From assembly GCF_900536025.1 (NCBI RefSeq), contig NZ_UNOZ01000035.1:62001-126000 (forward strand): 64,000 nucleotides of DNA, given 5' to 3'. Shown piece by piece: positions 18,249 through 26,504 of this stretch. The stretch is from Pseudomonas reidholzensis. Lineage in GTDB: Bacteria; Pseudomonadota; Gammaproteobacteria; Pseudomonadales; Pseudomonadaceae. The position numbers and the translations under genes were made by a program. Within the stretch, counting starts at the first letter, position 1; the number at the start of each line of letters is the position of its first letter. The notes beneath the pieces were generated by a model. The model ran no database searches, was not told where the DNA came from, and saw only the letters and a list, made by a program, of their open reading frames with translations.

Positions 18249-19208
18249 TCACCCGTTTTGCAATTCGATCCGCGTCAGCCAGAAACCACGCCGCTCCACG
18301 CTGATCGGCAAGGTCTCAGCCAAGGCCTGCAGGGTGCGCTCCACCTCGCCCAACGGGAAGCTGCCATACACCCGCAATTGCGCCGCCTGCGGGCTGATTC
18401 GCAGCAGGCCGGCGTGGTAGGCGCGCAACGCCTCGACCACCTCACCCAGCGGCTCGTCGCGCACATCCAGATGGCCTTGGGTCCAGGTGCTACGTGACCA
18501 CAGCGACACCGCTTGCGGCTGCACACCGCGCCCATCGAAGCGCAACACCTGACCGGCCTCGACCTCGACGCTCGCGCCTTGCCCGGCGGCCAGCAGCACC
18601 CTGCCCTGCTGCACGCTGAGCAGCGTCGCGTCGGGCTGCTGGCGTAGCAACAGCGTGGCGCCATTGCACTGCAATTGGCCGTCACGGCAGCGCAAAATCA
18701 TCGGCCGAGCGGGTAGGTCAGCGGCCGTCAGGAGCATCGCCCCTGCGAGCAGGTTCAACTGCCGAGCGGTGTCATCCAGGCGTACATCGACCGCACTGCG
18801 CGCGTCCAGCTGCAACCGGCTGCCGTCCGCGAGAGTGACGCGCCGACGCTCCCCGGTGCCGGTGCGCAGGTCGGCGAAGAGCTGCTCCAGCGGCGTCAGG
18901 CGGTTGACCCAGGTGGCACTGCCGAGCGTCAACAACACCGCCGCCAAGCCGCCGCCCACGAGCCTGCGGCGCGACAGCTGAGCGCTCTGGCGTAGCGCCC
19001 GCCCGGCCAGTTGCACTTGGCCGGTGGCCTGCAAATCAGCCAGGGGCGCGGCCAGGACACCGTTGACCCGTTGCCAGGCGGCCTGGTGGGCAGGCGCCTG
19101 GGCCAGCCACTGACGAAATCCGGCATGCGCGGCGTCGTCCGGCGGCAGCCGTTCGAGCAGCAACAACCAGTCGACCGCATCGCGAGTGGCTTGCTCGAGC
19201 GCACTCAC
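18249..19208 (-). CDS. FecR-type anti-sigma / sigma regulator (cassette 2)
   Basis: A 319-residue FecR protein: N-terminal sigma-binding domain with FRQWLAQAPAHQAAWQRV (about 30-47), a hydrophobic segment (about 88-108) preceded by SRRR, the FecR domain with TGTGERRRVTLADGSRLQLD (about 120-140), and an STN-like C-terminal part. The start is GTG at 19208, which overlaps the TGA stop of the sigma gene as GTGA. The frame stays open further upstream to 19427, but that part overlaps the sigma gene and encodes an Arg/Pro-rich non-family sequence. The overlap points to translational coupling. Confidence 0.9.
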   Translation of the reverse strand: MSALEQATRDAVDWLLLLERLPPDDAAHAGFRQWLAQAPAHQAAWQRVNGVLAAPLADLQATGQVQLAGRALRQSAQLSRRRLVGGGLAAVLLTLGSATWVNRLTPLEQLFADLRTGTGERRRVTLADGSRLQLDARSAVDVRLDDTARQLNLLAGAMLLTAADLPARPMILRCRDGQLQCNGATLLLRQQPDATLLSVQQGRVLLAAGQGASVEVEAGQVLRFDGRGVQPQAVSLWSRSTWTQGHLDVRDEPLGEVVEALRAYHAGLLRISPQAAQLRVYGSFPLGEVERTLQALAETLPISVERRGFWLTRIELQNG

Positions 19209-19690
19209 GGCGTGACACTCAGGCAGTGCAGAAAGGCCCGGCGCAGGTCGCGCTCGACCGTCGCCAGGGAGACCCCCAACTGTTCTGCGATGTCTGGCTG
19301 GCTCAGGCCTTCGAGCCGATGCAGGATGAACGCATGACGTGCCCGGGCGGGCAGGCCATCGAGCAGGCGGTCGATTTCGGCCAAGGCTTCTCGCACCAGC
19401 GCCAGCTCCTCGGGCGAGGGATGACACTGCTCAGGCCAGTGCGCCAGCTCTTCCAGGTAAGCCTGTTCCAGCGCCCGCCGCCGATACAGGTTGCTCAGCA
19501 AACGGCGGGCGATGGTCGCCAGAAACGCCTTGGGCTGGTCGAGGCTGGCCAGTTGCGGCGCATGCAGGGCCCGCACGAAGGTGTCCTGGGCAAGGTCGGC
19601 GGCATCATGCGGGCAGTTCAGCCGTCGATGCAGCCAGGCGCAGAGCCATCGGTGATTGGCGTGGTAGAGATCAGCAGCGGGATCGGACAC
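19205..19690 (-). CDS. FecI-type ECF RNA polymerase sigma factor (cassette 2)
   Basis: A 161-residue iron-group ECF sigma. Region 2 has DLAQDTFVRALH and region 4 LEGLSQPDIAEQLGVSLATV near the end. GTG at 19690 (VSDPAADLYHANHRW) is chosen because upstream in-frame starts at 19744 and 19774 would place the Fur-like site inside the coding sequence, and 161 residues is normal for the family. No strong ribosome-binding site is visible. It should transcribe the cassette 2 receptor when released by its FecR. Confidence 0.82.
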   Translation of the reverse strand: MSDPAADLYHANHRWLCAWLHRRLNCPHDAADLAQDTFVRALHAPQLASLDQPKAFLATIARRLLSNLYRRRALEQAYLEELAHWPEQCHPSPEELALVREALAEIDRLLDGLPARARHAFILHRLEGLSQPDIAEQLGVSLATVERDLRRAFLHCLSVTP

Positions 19691-19709
19691 GGAGCAAGCC
19701 AGGCGCAAA

Positions 19710-19724
19710 TAGTAATACCTATCA
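19710..19724 (-). promoter_or_regulatory. Fur-box-like site upstream of sigma gene 2
   Basis: Minus-strand TGATAGGTATTACTA matches TGATAATGATTATCA at 10 of 15 positions and lies 20 bases upstream of the proposed GTG start. Its left half is exact over five bases. Confidence 0.5.
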
Positions 19725-19794
19725 TTAGCATGGCATCGGGCCATAGCACAATCCCTTGATCCGGCCCGCCCCACCGCGCGGTCAACTCACGTCA

Positions 19795-22302
19795 TCAGAA
19801 CTCCCACTTGCTGCTGAGCATGAAGTTGCGCGGTTCGCCATACGCGGCGCTGTTGAAGTTCTGGTCCAGCGCACTGAAGTACTGCTTGTCGAACAGGTTG
19901 TTCACCGTCGCCGTCGCTGACCACTGCCGGGTCAACTGGTAACGCGCCATCAAGGTGGCGATGGCGTAGTCGTCCTGCTTGATCTTGACCGGATTGCTCA
20001 CCTGCCAAGGCGTTGCGGTGTACTGCATCGAACTCTGCCAGTTGACACCACCGCCGACCGTCAGCTTGTCCAGCGCACCGGGCAATTGATAGGTGGTCCA
20101 CAGCTTGAACATGTCCATCGGTACCGTGGTCTTGACCCGCTCACCGTGTTTGTCTTCGACCTGCGAGTGGGTGTAGCTGGCCAGCAGGTTCCAGCCCGGT
20201 GACAGCTCGCCGTTGATCTCCATGTCGACGCCACGGGTCTTGGTCTGCTCACCGCGGTAGGCCGTGATCAGGCCATCACTGCCGTCGACCACACCGTCCG
20301 CCACCGCGTCGTTGTCCAGGTTCACTTCAAACAGCGCGATGGCGGTGTTCAGCCGCCCGCCAAAGTACTCGCTCTTCAGGCCGATTTCGTAGTTGTCGCC
20401 CTGGCGTGGCTCGAGCAACTTGCCGGCGCGCGTACGGTAGGGCTGCGGCTTGAAGATGCTGGTGTAGCTGGCGTACAGCGAGTGCACTTCATCGAGGTCA
20501 TAGACCACGCCGGCATACGGGGTAACCTCGCCAGTCGCCTTGACCGAGTCGTCGGTGCTGTAGGGCAGCAGGCTGTTGACGTGGTAATCGAGCACGGCGT
20601 CGTACTGGAAGTTGCTGACCCGCGCGCCGAGAATCAGTGACAGATCGTCCGTGGGTTTAAGTCGCGTAGCCAGGTAGGCGCCGGTCTGGCGCTGGTCGAT
20701 GTTGTCGTCTTCGCGGTTGAAGTTGTAGGCCGGGGTCGGGCCTTGGTTGTCCCAGTTCCAGACATTAACCGGCACGCCGCTGACGCCGTTGTTGCTGGCG
20801 CCATTGGCGAGCAGATTGCCGAAACCGTTGCGGCGGTTTTCATAGCTTTGATAGTTGAAGCCCATGACCAGCTCATGCTCGCGCCCCAGCAACGCGAACG
20901 GGCCGCTGAGCATGACGTCGACGCCACGCTGCTTCTGGGTGTTGTCGCCCTTGGTGGCGGTATAACGCAGGCCGTCGCCAGTGCTCGGATTGAGCACGCC
21001 GGTGGTGGTACCGACGATCACCGAATCGTACTCGCGGGTGCCGTACAAATAGTTGGCCGCCACCTTCAAGGTCCAGTCGTGGGCCAGCTTCTGTTCCACC
21101 GAGGCGAAGGTGTTGACCGACTCCTGGCGGTTGCTGCTGTCACGGCTGGCGCCGTTGCTCGAACGCGGCATGTGGTACTGATAGCCTTGCCCTGCGGCAT
21201 TGCTCGCCACCACCGGCAGACCCGTGGTGGAGAAGCCTCGCGGGTTGCTCTCAAGGTAATCGACGCCCAGGGTGAACAGGGTATCGGGGCTCAGGTCGAC
21301 CTCGGTGATGCCGTAGAGGATGGTCTTCTTCTGCTCCAGGTGATCGGTAAAGCTGTTGCCCTGCTGATAGGCCGCGACGGCACGACCGCGGACTACGCCG
21401 TTGTCGGTCAGCGGCCCGGAGACATCCACCTCGGTGCGGTACAGGTCCCAACTGCCGAGACCGGCACTGACATAGCCCTTGAAGGTCTCGGTCGGTTTCT
21501 TGCGCACCAGGTTGACCGTCCCCGAAGGGTCACCGGCGCCGGAGAGCAACCCGGTGGCACCGCGGACGACCTCGACATGGTCATAGATCGCCATGTCGGA
21601 AAGCGCCTGGGGCAACGCCTGGCTGAAGGCGAACGAGGTGGTCGGCATGCCGTCGTATTGATAGTTGTCGATGGCAAGGCCGCGCGAGTAGACATACAGA
21701 CGATCGCTGCCTGGGCTCTGCACATTGATCCCGGCGGTCTGCTCGAGCACCTGGCCGATGCTGCGCAGGTTCTGGTCTTCAATGCGCTGGCGAGTCATCA
21801 CGCTGACCGATTGCGGCGTCTCGCGCAGGCTCAGGTTGAGCTTGGTGGCGGTGCGGGTAGCGCCGGTGGTATAGGCGCCGGTACCCTCCGTGGTGGCGCC
21901 CAGCGATTGGCTGTTGATGGTCGTCGCGCCGAGCTCCAGGGCGTTGTCGCCGGCGGCCGCGCTGCTCAGCACGTAACCATCGGCGCTGCCCAGCGCTTGC
22001 AGGCCCTGGCCGCCCAACAGCAGCGCAAAGCCTTGCTCGACCGCGTAGCTGCCCTGCAGCCCGGCGCTGTGTCGCCCCGCCACCTGCCCAGCCTCGAAAG
22101 AAATCGCCACGCCGGCCTGGCGCGCAAAGCTGCTCAGCACGTCACCCAATGCGCCCGGAGCAATGTCATAGCGCTGCACGTGCTGCTGGGCCATGACCGC
22201 CGGCGCCAACAGCAGCGGCAGGCTGCCCAGGCCAAGGTGAATGCCCAGAGCCAGTGCATTGCCAGGCTTCAAGGGGATGCGCGCGCGCAAGGTTGAAAGC
22301 AT
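19795..22302 (-). CDS. TonB-dependent ferric-siderophore receptor with signalling domain (cassette 3)
   Basis: An 835-residue outer-membrane receptor of the FpvA-like class. It has a signal peptide (about 1-38, ending APAVMAQ), an STN domain (about 45-115, starting YDIAPGALGDVLSSFARQAG), a plug with LSLRETPQSVSVMTRQRI (about 160-178), and a barrel ending SSKWEF with terminal Phe. The ribosome-binding site is CGGAG, about 10 bases before ATG. The TTEGTGAYTTGATRTATK linker is typical of pyoverdine-type receptors, suggesting a pyoverdine or related ligand (inference). It is 77 bases downstream of its fecR. Confidence 0.92.
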   Translation of the reverse strand: MLSTLRARIPLKPGNALALGIHLGLGSLPLLLAPAVMAQQHVQRYDIAPGALGDVLSSFARQAGVAISFEAGQVAGRHSAGLQGSYAVEQGFALLLGGQGLQALGSADGYVLSSAAAGDNALELGATTINSQSLGATTEGTGAYTTGATRTATKLNLSLRETPQSVSVMTRQRIEDQNLRSIGQVLEQTAGINVQSPGSDRLYVYSRGLAIDNYQYDGMPTTSFAFSQALPQALSDMAIYDHVEVVRGATGLLSGAGDPSGTVNLVRKKPTETFKGYVSAGLGSWDLYRTEVDVSGPLTDNGVVRGRAVAAYQQGNSFTDHLEQKKTILYGITEVDLSPDTLFTLGVDYLESNPRGFSTTGLPVVASNAAGQGYQYHMPRSSNGASRDSSNRQESVNTFASVEQKLAHDWTLKVAANYLYGTREYDSVIVGTTTGVLNPSTGDGLRYTATKGDNTQKQRGVDVMLSGPFALLGREHELVMGFNYQSYENRRNGFGNLLANGASNNGVSGVPVNVWNWDNQGPTPAYNFNREDDNIDQRQTGAYLATRLKPTDDLSLILGARVSNFQYDAVLDYHVNSLLPYSTDDSVKATGEVTPYAGVVYDLDEVHSLYASYTSIFKPQPYRTRAGKLLEPRQGDNYEIGLKSEYFGGRLNTAIALFEVNLDNDAVADGVVDGSDGLITAYRGEQTKTRGVDMEINGELSPGWNLLASYTHSQVEDKHGERVKTTVPMDMFKLWTTYQLPGALDKLTVGGGVNWQSSMQYTATPWQVSNPVKIKQDDYAIATLMARYQLTRQWSATATVNNLFDKQYFSALDQNFNSAAYGEPRNFMLSSKWEF

Positions 22303-22379
22303 GTTCCCGATACTCCGTTATGTTGGTTAGTGACAAGGACGCACGGGATCGGAGAACTGGAATCAGATGGAAATGATTT

Positions 22380-23339
22380 TTATCGCGGCGCGCTCGGGGG
22401 CAGCACAGAGACGCGAGTGAGCCACGGTGTGTAATGCTCGATACGGATCGGCACGCTGCGCGCCAGCAGGCGCAACGCGCGCTCACTGTCGTCGGCCGGC
22501 AGTACTGCGGTGACCTTCAGCGCCGCCAGCGCCTGGCGATCAAACGACAGGTAACCGCGATGATTGCGCGCCAAGCGTTGCAGCACCTCGCTCAGCGGCT
22601 GCTCGCGAACCAGCAGCTGGTGCTGCTGCCACGCCTGCTGCAAGCCCTCGCCATCAATCGGCTGTGGCGCACCTGGCCCGTGGCTGTCGAAACGCAGTTC
22701 CTGCCCTGCCGGCACCACCACGCGCTGGCCGCCGCTGTCGACTTCGGTGCTCGACTCGATCATTGCCAGACGGGTCTGGCCGGCCAGGCGCTCGACCACG
22801 AAGCGCGTGCCCAGGGCCCGCACGCTGCCATGCTCGGTGACGACCCGGAACGGCCGGGCAGGATCCTTGGCCACCTCGACGAGGATTTCCCCCTGGCGCA
22901 GGTGCAAGGTGCGGCTGGCGCTGTCGAAGTCCAGGTCGACCGCGGAACGGCCATCCAGCCTGAGCTGGCTGCCATCCGGCAACTGCCGGGTCGACCACTC
23001 GCCGCTGGCGGTGCGGATGTCGGCCAACAGGTACGCCGGCGGATACTGCTGCAAGGCCAGCCCGACCGGCAGCGTCAACAGCGCGACCAGCGCCAACGCC
23101 TTCAACGTGCGTGCACTGCGCGGTTGCTGCTTGAGAGCAATCAAGGCGCTGCGGGCGGGCGCGTGGTGCAGTACCTGCAAAGGCGCCAGCGCGCCCTGCA
23201 GGTGCTCGAAGGCTTCACGGTGCTCAGGGCCGGCAGCCAGCCACGCAGCAAACGCTTCGCGGTCCTGCGCACTGGGTTGATCGTCCAGGCGCACCAGCCA
23301 TTGCGCCGCCTCGCGCAACAGCGCCGGGCTTACAGACAT
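22380..23339 (-). CDS. FecR-type anti-sigma / sigma regulator (cassette 3)
   Basis: A 319-residue FecR protein. The sigma-binding domain covers about 5-55 (FAAWLAAGPEHREAFEHL), a hydrophobic segment lies at about 80-97, and the FecR domain starts near TASGEWSTRQLPDGSQLRLD (about 107-126). The STN-like C-terminal part is present. ATG at 23339 overlaps the end of the sigma gene by 10 bases, as in the other cassettes; a seven-residue longer version is possible but atypical. Confidence 0.9.
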   Translation of the reverse strand: MSVSPALLREAAQWLVRLDDQPSAQDREAFAAWLAAGPEHREAFEHLQGALAPLQVLHHAPARSALIALKQQPRSARTLKALALVALLTLPVGLALQQYPPAYLLADIRTASGEWSTRQLPDGSQLRLDGRSAVDLDFDSASRTLHLRQGEILVEVAKDPARPFRVVTEHGSVRALGTRFVVERLAGQTRLAMIESSTEVDSGGQRVVVPAGQELRFDSHGPGAPQPIDGEGLQQAWQQHQLLVREQPLSEVLQRLARNHRGYLSFDRQALAALKVTAVLPADDSERALRLLARSVPIRIEHYTPWLTRVSVLPPSAPR

Positions 23340-23851
23340 GCGTGCGCCGCGGCATGGCATTGCAGCAAGGCTTGCACCAGGTACGTCTGCACGCTCTTGG
23401 TCGAGACCTGCAGACGTGTGGCGATCTCAGCATGGCTGAGGCCTTCGAGGTGGCGCAGGACGAAGGCCTGGCGTACGCGGGGCTGCATCCGCGCCAGCGC
23501 CCGGTCGATCTGCTCGAGCGCCTGCACGACGGCCAGCACCTGCTCGGGCGACGGCGCGTGCTCGAGCTGTTCGGCATGCATCAGCAACGCCTCGCGGTAG
23601 GCCTGCTCGAGCTTGTGCCGCCGGCCTCGATCGATCAGCAGCCGCTTGGCCACTGTCGCGAGAAATGCCCGTGGCTCGCGGGGCGCGACGTAGCTACCTG
23701 CGCAAAGCAACCGGACGAACGTGTCCTGGGCCAGGTCCTGGGCATGCTGCGGGCATTGCAGGCGCTGGCGCAGCCACACCAGCAACCAACCGTGATAGCC
23801 CTTGTACAAGGCGTCCAGACTGTCGGCGGAAATGGGCGGCATGGCTTTCAT
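23330..23851 (-). CDS. FecI-type ECF RNA polymerase sigma factor (cassette 3)
   Basis: A 173-residue iron-group ECF sigma with DLAQDTFVRLL in region 2 and LEGLSHAEIATRLQVSTKSV in the region 4 helix-turn-helix. ATG at 23851 is preferred: a TTG at 23866 would overlap the Fur-like site, and a further ATG at 23842 is also possible. No strong ribosome-binding site is seen. It heads the sigma-fecR-receptor cassette running down to 19795. Confidence 0.88.
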   Translation of the reverse strand: MKAMPPISADSLDALYKGYHGWLLVWLRQRLQCPQHAQDLAQDTFVRLLCAGSYVAPREPRAFLATVAKRLLIDRGRRHKLEQAYREALLMHAEQLEHAPSPEQVLAVVQALEQIDRALARMQPRVRQAFVLRHLEGLSHAEIATRLQVSTKSVQTYLVQALLQCHAAAHACL

Positions 23852-23865
23852 CGCGGGGCTTCGCA

Positions 23866-23885
23866 AATGGGAATGATTCCATGTT
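23866..23885 (-). promoter_or_regulatory. Fur-box-like site upstream of sigma gene 3
   Basis: AATGGGAATGATTCCATGTT contains the perfect GGAATGATTCC core palindrome and matches the central part of the Fur consensus. It ends 15 bases upstream of the chosen ATG. Confidence 0.55.
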
Positions 23886-23917
23886 AATGGCGCGGGGCAA
23901 GCTGATGCAATCTTTGC

Positions 23918-24535
23918 TCAACGCACCCCCGACACCATCACCGCCAGGCCGAGCCCGATCAGCGCCACGCCAATCAGCCGATCGACCAGCCGCTGCCGCT
24001 CGATCATGGCCGTGCGCAGCGCGGCGCTGGAGAAGAACACCGCCACCAGGCTGAACCACAGCCAGTGCGCCACCGACATGAACGCGCCGTAGGCGAAATC
24101 CAGCGCCAGCGAGCTACCTGGCTTAACGACCTGGGTGTAGGCGCTGATCACGAAGAGCAGGGTCTTGGGGTTCAGCGCATTGGTCAGAAAGCCCGTGCGT
24201 AATGCCGCCACCAGACCGCTGCGCTGGACCTGGACACCCGCGTCGAGGTGGATGCGGGTGGTATTGGTCAGCGACTTGTAGCCCAGGTAGATCAGGTAGC
24301 CGGCGCCGAGAACTTTCATTGCCAGGAACAACGCCGGGCTCTGGCTGATGATCACGGCGATACCCAGCACCGTGTACAGCACATGCACCTGCACGCCGAG
24401 GGCGATGCCGATCGCTGCCGCCAGGCCGGCCTTGCGGCCCTGTGCATAGCTGCTCCGGGTGACCATGGCGAAGTCGGCGCCTGGGCTGATGACCGCTAGC
24501 AGGGTGAACAGGGCGACGGCGATCAGTTCATTCAT
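23918..24535 (-). CDS. LysE/RhtB family amino-acid exporter
   Basis: A 205-residue membrane protein with about six helices and the LysE-family start, including ISPGADFAMVTRSS (about 17-30) and a central NALNPKTLLF segment (about 125-134). It should export an amino acid or related small metabolite. ATG at 24535 follows GAGGAAGCCCA; a longer frame to 24601 adds no family sequence. It is divergent from a LysR regulator with 235 bases between, a common exporter-regulator arrangement, so control by that regulator is likely. Confidence 0.9.
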   Translation of the reverse strand: MNELIAVALFTLLAVISPGADFAMVTRSSYAQGRKAGLAAAIGIALGVQVHVLYTVLGIAVIISQSPALFLAMKVLGAGYLIYLGYKSLTNTTRIHLDAGVQVQRSGLVAALRTGFLTNALNPKTLLFVISAYTQVVKPGSSLALDFAYGAFMSVAHWLWFSLVAVFFSSAALRTAMIERQRLVDRLIGVALIGLGLAVMVSGVR

Positions 24536-24664
24536 TGGGCTTCCTCGATAAGCGATGAAAATGCACAGAGCGCCGATTATCGAAGACTTATCCACAAGCA
24601 AAAATCGATTTATAGTGAGACTGATATGCTAGTTTTTCTCACAGACAGGTAGCGGTTGCGCTGG

Positions 24665-24748
24665 CCTCTTCGCGGGTAAACCCGCTCCTACAGGGTCATC
24701 AGGCGGCGCTGCAGCACCTTGTGGGAGCGGGTTTACCCGCGAAGAGGT
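24665..24748. repeat. Inverted pair of REP elements
   Basis: CCTCTTCGCGGGTAAACCCG at 24665 and its reverse-complement copy ending about 24747 lie head to head about 26 bases apart. Each holds an internal CGGGTAAACCCG palindrome. A near-identical pair occurs at 39182-39270. This is the P. putida-type REP. Confidence 0.85.
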
Positions 24749-24770
24749 CGACCCAGACAATCGAGAAGCC

Positions 24771-25685
24771 ATGAAACTGCCCCCCCTCAACGCCTTCCGC
24801 TACTTCGACATCGCCGCCGAAACCGAAAGCTTCGTGCGCGCGGCCGAACACCTGCACGTCACCCACGGCGCCGTCAGCCGCCAGGTGCGCTTGCTTGAAG
24901 AGAGCCTGGGCGTCGAGCTGTTCGAACGGCGCAACCGGGCGATCTTCCTCAATGCCGCCGGCCGCACCCTGCACGCCACCACCCAGTCGCTGTTCAGCCA
25001 GCTCGAAGGCACCGTGCAGCACCTGCGCCAACAGGTGCAGGACACGGTGCTGGTGCTGTCGTGCGAGCCAACCATCGCCATGCGCTGGCTGATCCCCCGC
25101 CTGCCGGGCTTTCAGGCCGCTCACCCGGATATCCAGCTGCACCTGGTGGCCGCCGGCGGGCCGGTGGACTTCGCCCGTGGCGGCATCGACCTGGCGCTGC
25201 GCCGAGACGACTTTCACTGGGACAGACACCTGCACAGCCGCAAGATCTGCGACGAGTGGGTCGGGCCAGTCTGCCGCCCCGGGCTGGGCAACACCCTCGA
25301 CCAGCGCCTGCTGCACAGCCGCACCCGTGCCGATGCCTGGGCCAACTGGTTACGCTTGAGCGGCGAACGCGCCACGTCGAGCGAGCGCAGCGACTATGAG
25401 CATTTCTACCTGTCGGTGCAGGCCGCCAGCGCGGGCCTGGGCATGGCCATCGCCTCGGCATTGATGGTCAGCGACGAGCTGGACAGCGGGCAGTTGCACG
25501 CGCCCCGCGGCTTCCTGCGCGATGGCTCCGCCTACCACCTGCTCAGCCCTCAGCCCCTGGACGATGGCAGCCATCGCCAGCGTTTTGCCGAATGGGTCAG
25601 CGCTGAATGCCAGGCGTGCCTGTGTCAGCTGGGTTTGGCACAGAACGACGAGCCGGCGCTGCCATCACCGCCCCAGGTCCGGTAA
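24771..25685 (+). CDS. LysR family transcriptional regulator (GcvA-like)
   Basis: A 304-residue LysR regulator. The winged helix-turn-helix is at about 1-62, including FVRAAEHLHVTHGAVSRQVR, followed by the helical linker and a substrate-binding domain. The sequence near 95-115 (CEPTIAMRWLIPRLPGF) is typical of the GcvA/AmpR subgroup. It is divergent from the LysE exporter and probably controls it. The last 61 bases overlap the 3' end of the convergent peptidase gene. Confidence 0.9.
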   Translation: MKLPPLNAFRYFDIAAETESFVRAAEHLHVTHGAVSRQVRLLEESLGVELFERRNRAIFLNAAGRTLHATTQSLFSQLEGTVQHLRQQVQDTVLVLSCEPTIAMRWLIPRLPGFQAAHPDIQLHLVAAGGPVDFARGGIDLALRRDDFHWDRHLHSRKICDEWVGPVCRPGLGNTLDQRLLHSRTRADAWANWLRLSGERATSSERSDYEHFYLSVQAASAGLGMAIASALMVSDELDSGQLHAPRGFLRDGSAYHLLSPQPLDDGSHRQRFAEWVSAECQACLCQLGLAQNDEPALPSPPQVR

Positions 25686-26209
25686 CCCGCCGTGTCGAGA
25701 TGGATACGCCCTGACGGATAACGCCCCAGGCCCATGTTCCAGGCCTGCCCATGCTGCTGCCAGAAACTGCACAGCGGATTGGGGTCGGCCCACCCGGGCA
25801 GCAGCAGATCGACCGCGAATGCACGGGTATGCGCGCTGTCCCGCGCGCCGCCGGCGCAGGCATTGAGGCGCGGCTCGCGATAGGCCGAGACCACTTCGAA
25901 CTGGCGCAGGATGCCTAGCTGATCGAGGCGCTGGACCAACGCCAGGGTCGAGCGCACAGCCGGCCATTGGCTGGCCGGTGGCACGGCAAACGGTGATGCC
26001 TGGCAAAGGCGCCAGTCAGAGGCCGAGCGCAGCAGTTGATGAATCGGCACGACGCCATACACGCGCGCATCCACCAGCATGTCGCGAAACGGCCGGGTCT
26101 GGTGATCGCCCGCCCACTGGGCAAACATCCACAGGTCACGCTCGTCGCCCTGCGCCCCACCCGCCGCCAACAGGGCCCCTGCCAAGGCCAGCATCCTCGC
26201 GTGTTTCAT
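25625..26209 (-). CDS. Exported M15-type (D-Ala-D-Ala carboxypeptidase-like) metallopeptidase
   Basis: A 194-residue protein with a signal peptide (about 1-21, ending GGAQG). Metal-site motifs of the M15 family are present: SAYREPRLN (about 113-121), SAHTRAFAVD (about 130-139) and HLD (about 173-175). It should act in the periplasm on peptidoglycan peptides, though a non-peptidase role cannot be excluded. GAGGTAGGGC before ATG 26209 supports the start. The gene converges on and overlaps the LysR gene by 61 bases. Confidence 0.75.
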   Translation of the reverse strand: MKHARMLALAGALLAAGGAQGDERDLWMFAQWAGDHQTRPFRDMLVDARVYGVVPIHQLLRSASDWRLCQASPFAVPPASQWPAVRSTLALVQRLDQLGILRQFEVVSAYREPRLNACAGGARDSAHTRAFAVDLLLPGWADPNPLCSFWQQHGQAWNMGLGRYPSGRIHLDTAGYRTWGGDGSAGSSFCAKPS

Positions 26210-26382
26210 GCCCTACCTCATGGTCGAGTGAGAGCCTGCGGCTCGGTACACCACTGCCAGCCAGTAAAGCATGCAAAATCCGGCTCATACGCCGCAACAC
26301 ACTCTCTCTGCCAAAACGGCCTGGCGTGGCGTGATCTGAGTCATGATTGACGGGCGCCAATGCCCCTGATACGAATTGCACG

Positions 26383-26410
26383 TTGACTGCGTCGATCACG
26401 GTGGCATAAT
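26383..26410 (+). promoter_or_regulatory. Sigma-70 promoter for the leader RNA upstream of the NYN gene
   Basis: TTGACT (26383-26388) and CATAAT (26405-26410) are separated by 16 bases, near-consensus for this genome. Transcription should start at about 26417. Confidence 0.7.
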
Positions 26411-26416
26411 CAGACC

Positions 26417-26492
26417 CACTACTCAGCCCCGTACGCGACGATTCAGTTCGTCGGCTGTTGGGGTGAAGAAACCGGCCTAGCGCCGGTTTTTT
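26417..26492 (+). ncRNA. Candidate leader RNA or small RNA with intrinsic terminator
   Basis: About 76 bases run from the promoter to a strong terminator: AAACCGGC and GCCGGTTT form an 8-bp stem around CTAGC, then a T-run (26487-26492). Before it, CGACG and CGTCG pair around ATTCAGTT (26436-26453), inside an outer CCCC/GGGG pairing (26427-26430 with 26460-26463). No open frame of note lies inside. It could be an independent small RNA, or an attenuator controlling the NYN gene that starts 12 bases after the T-run. I recognise no known RNA family. Confidence 0.55.
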
Positions 26493-26504
26493 CGTTTTCA
26501 AGGA

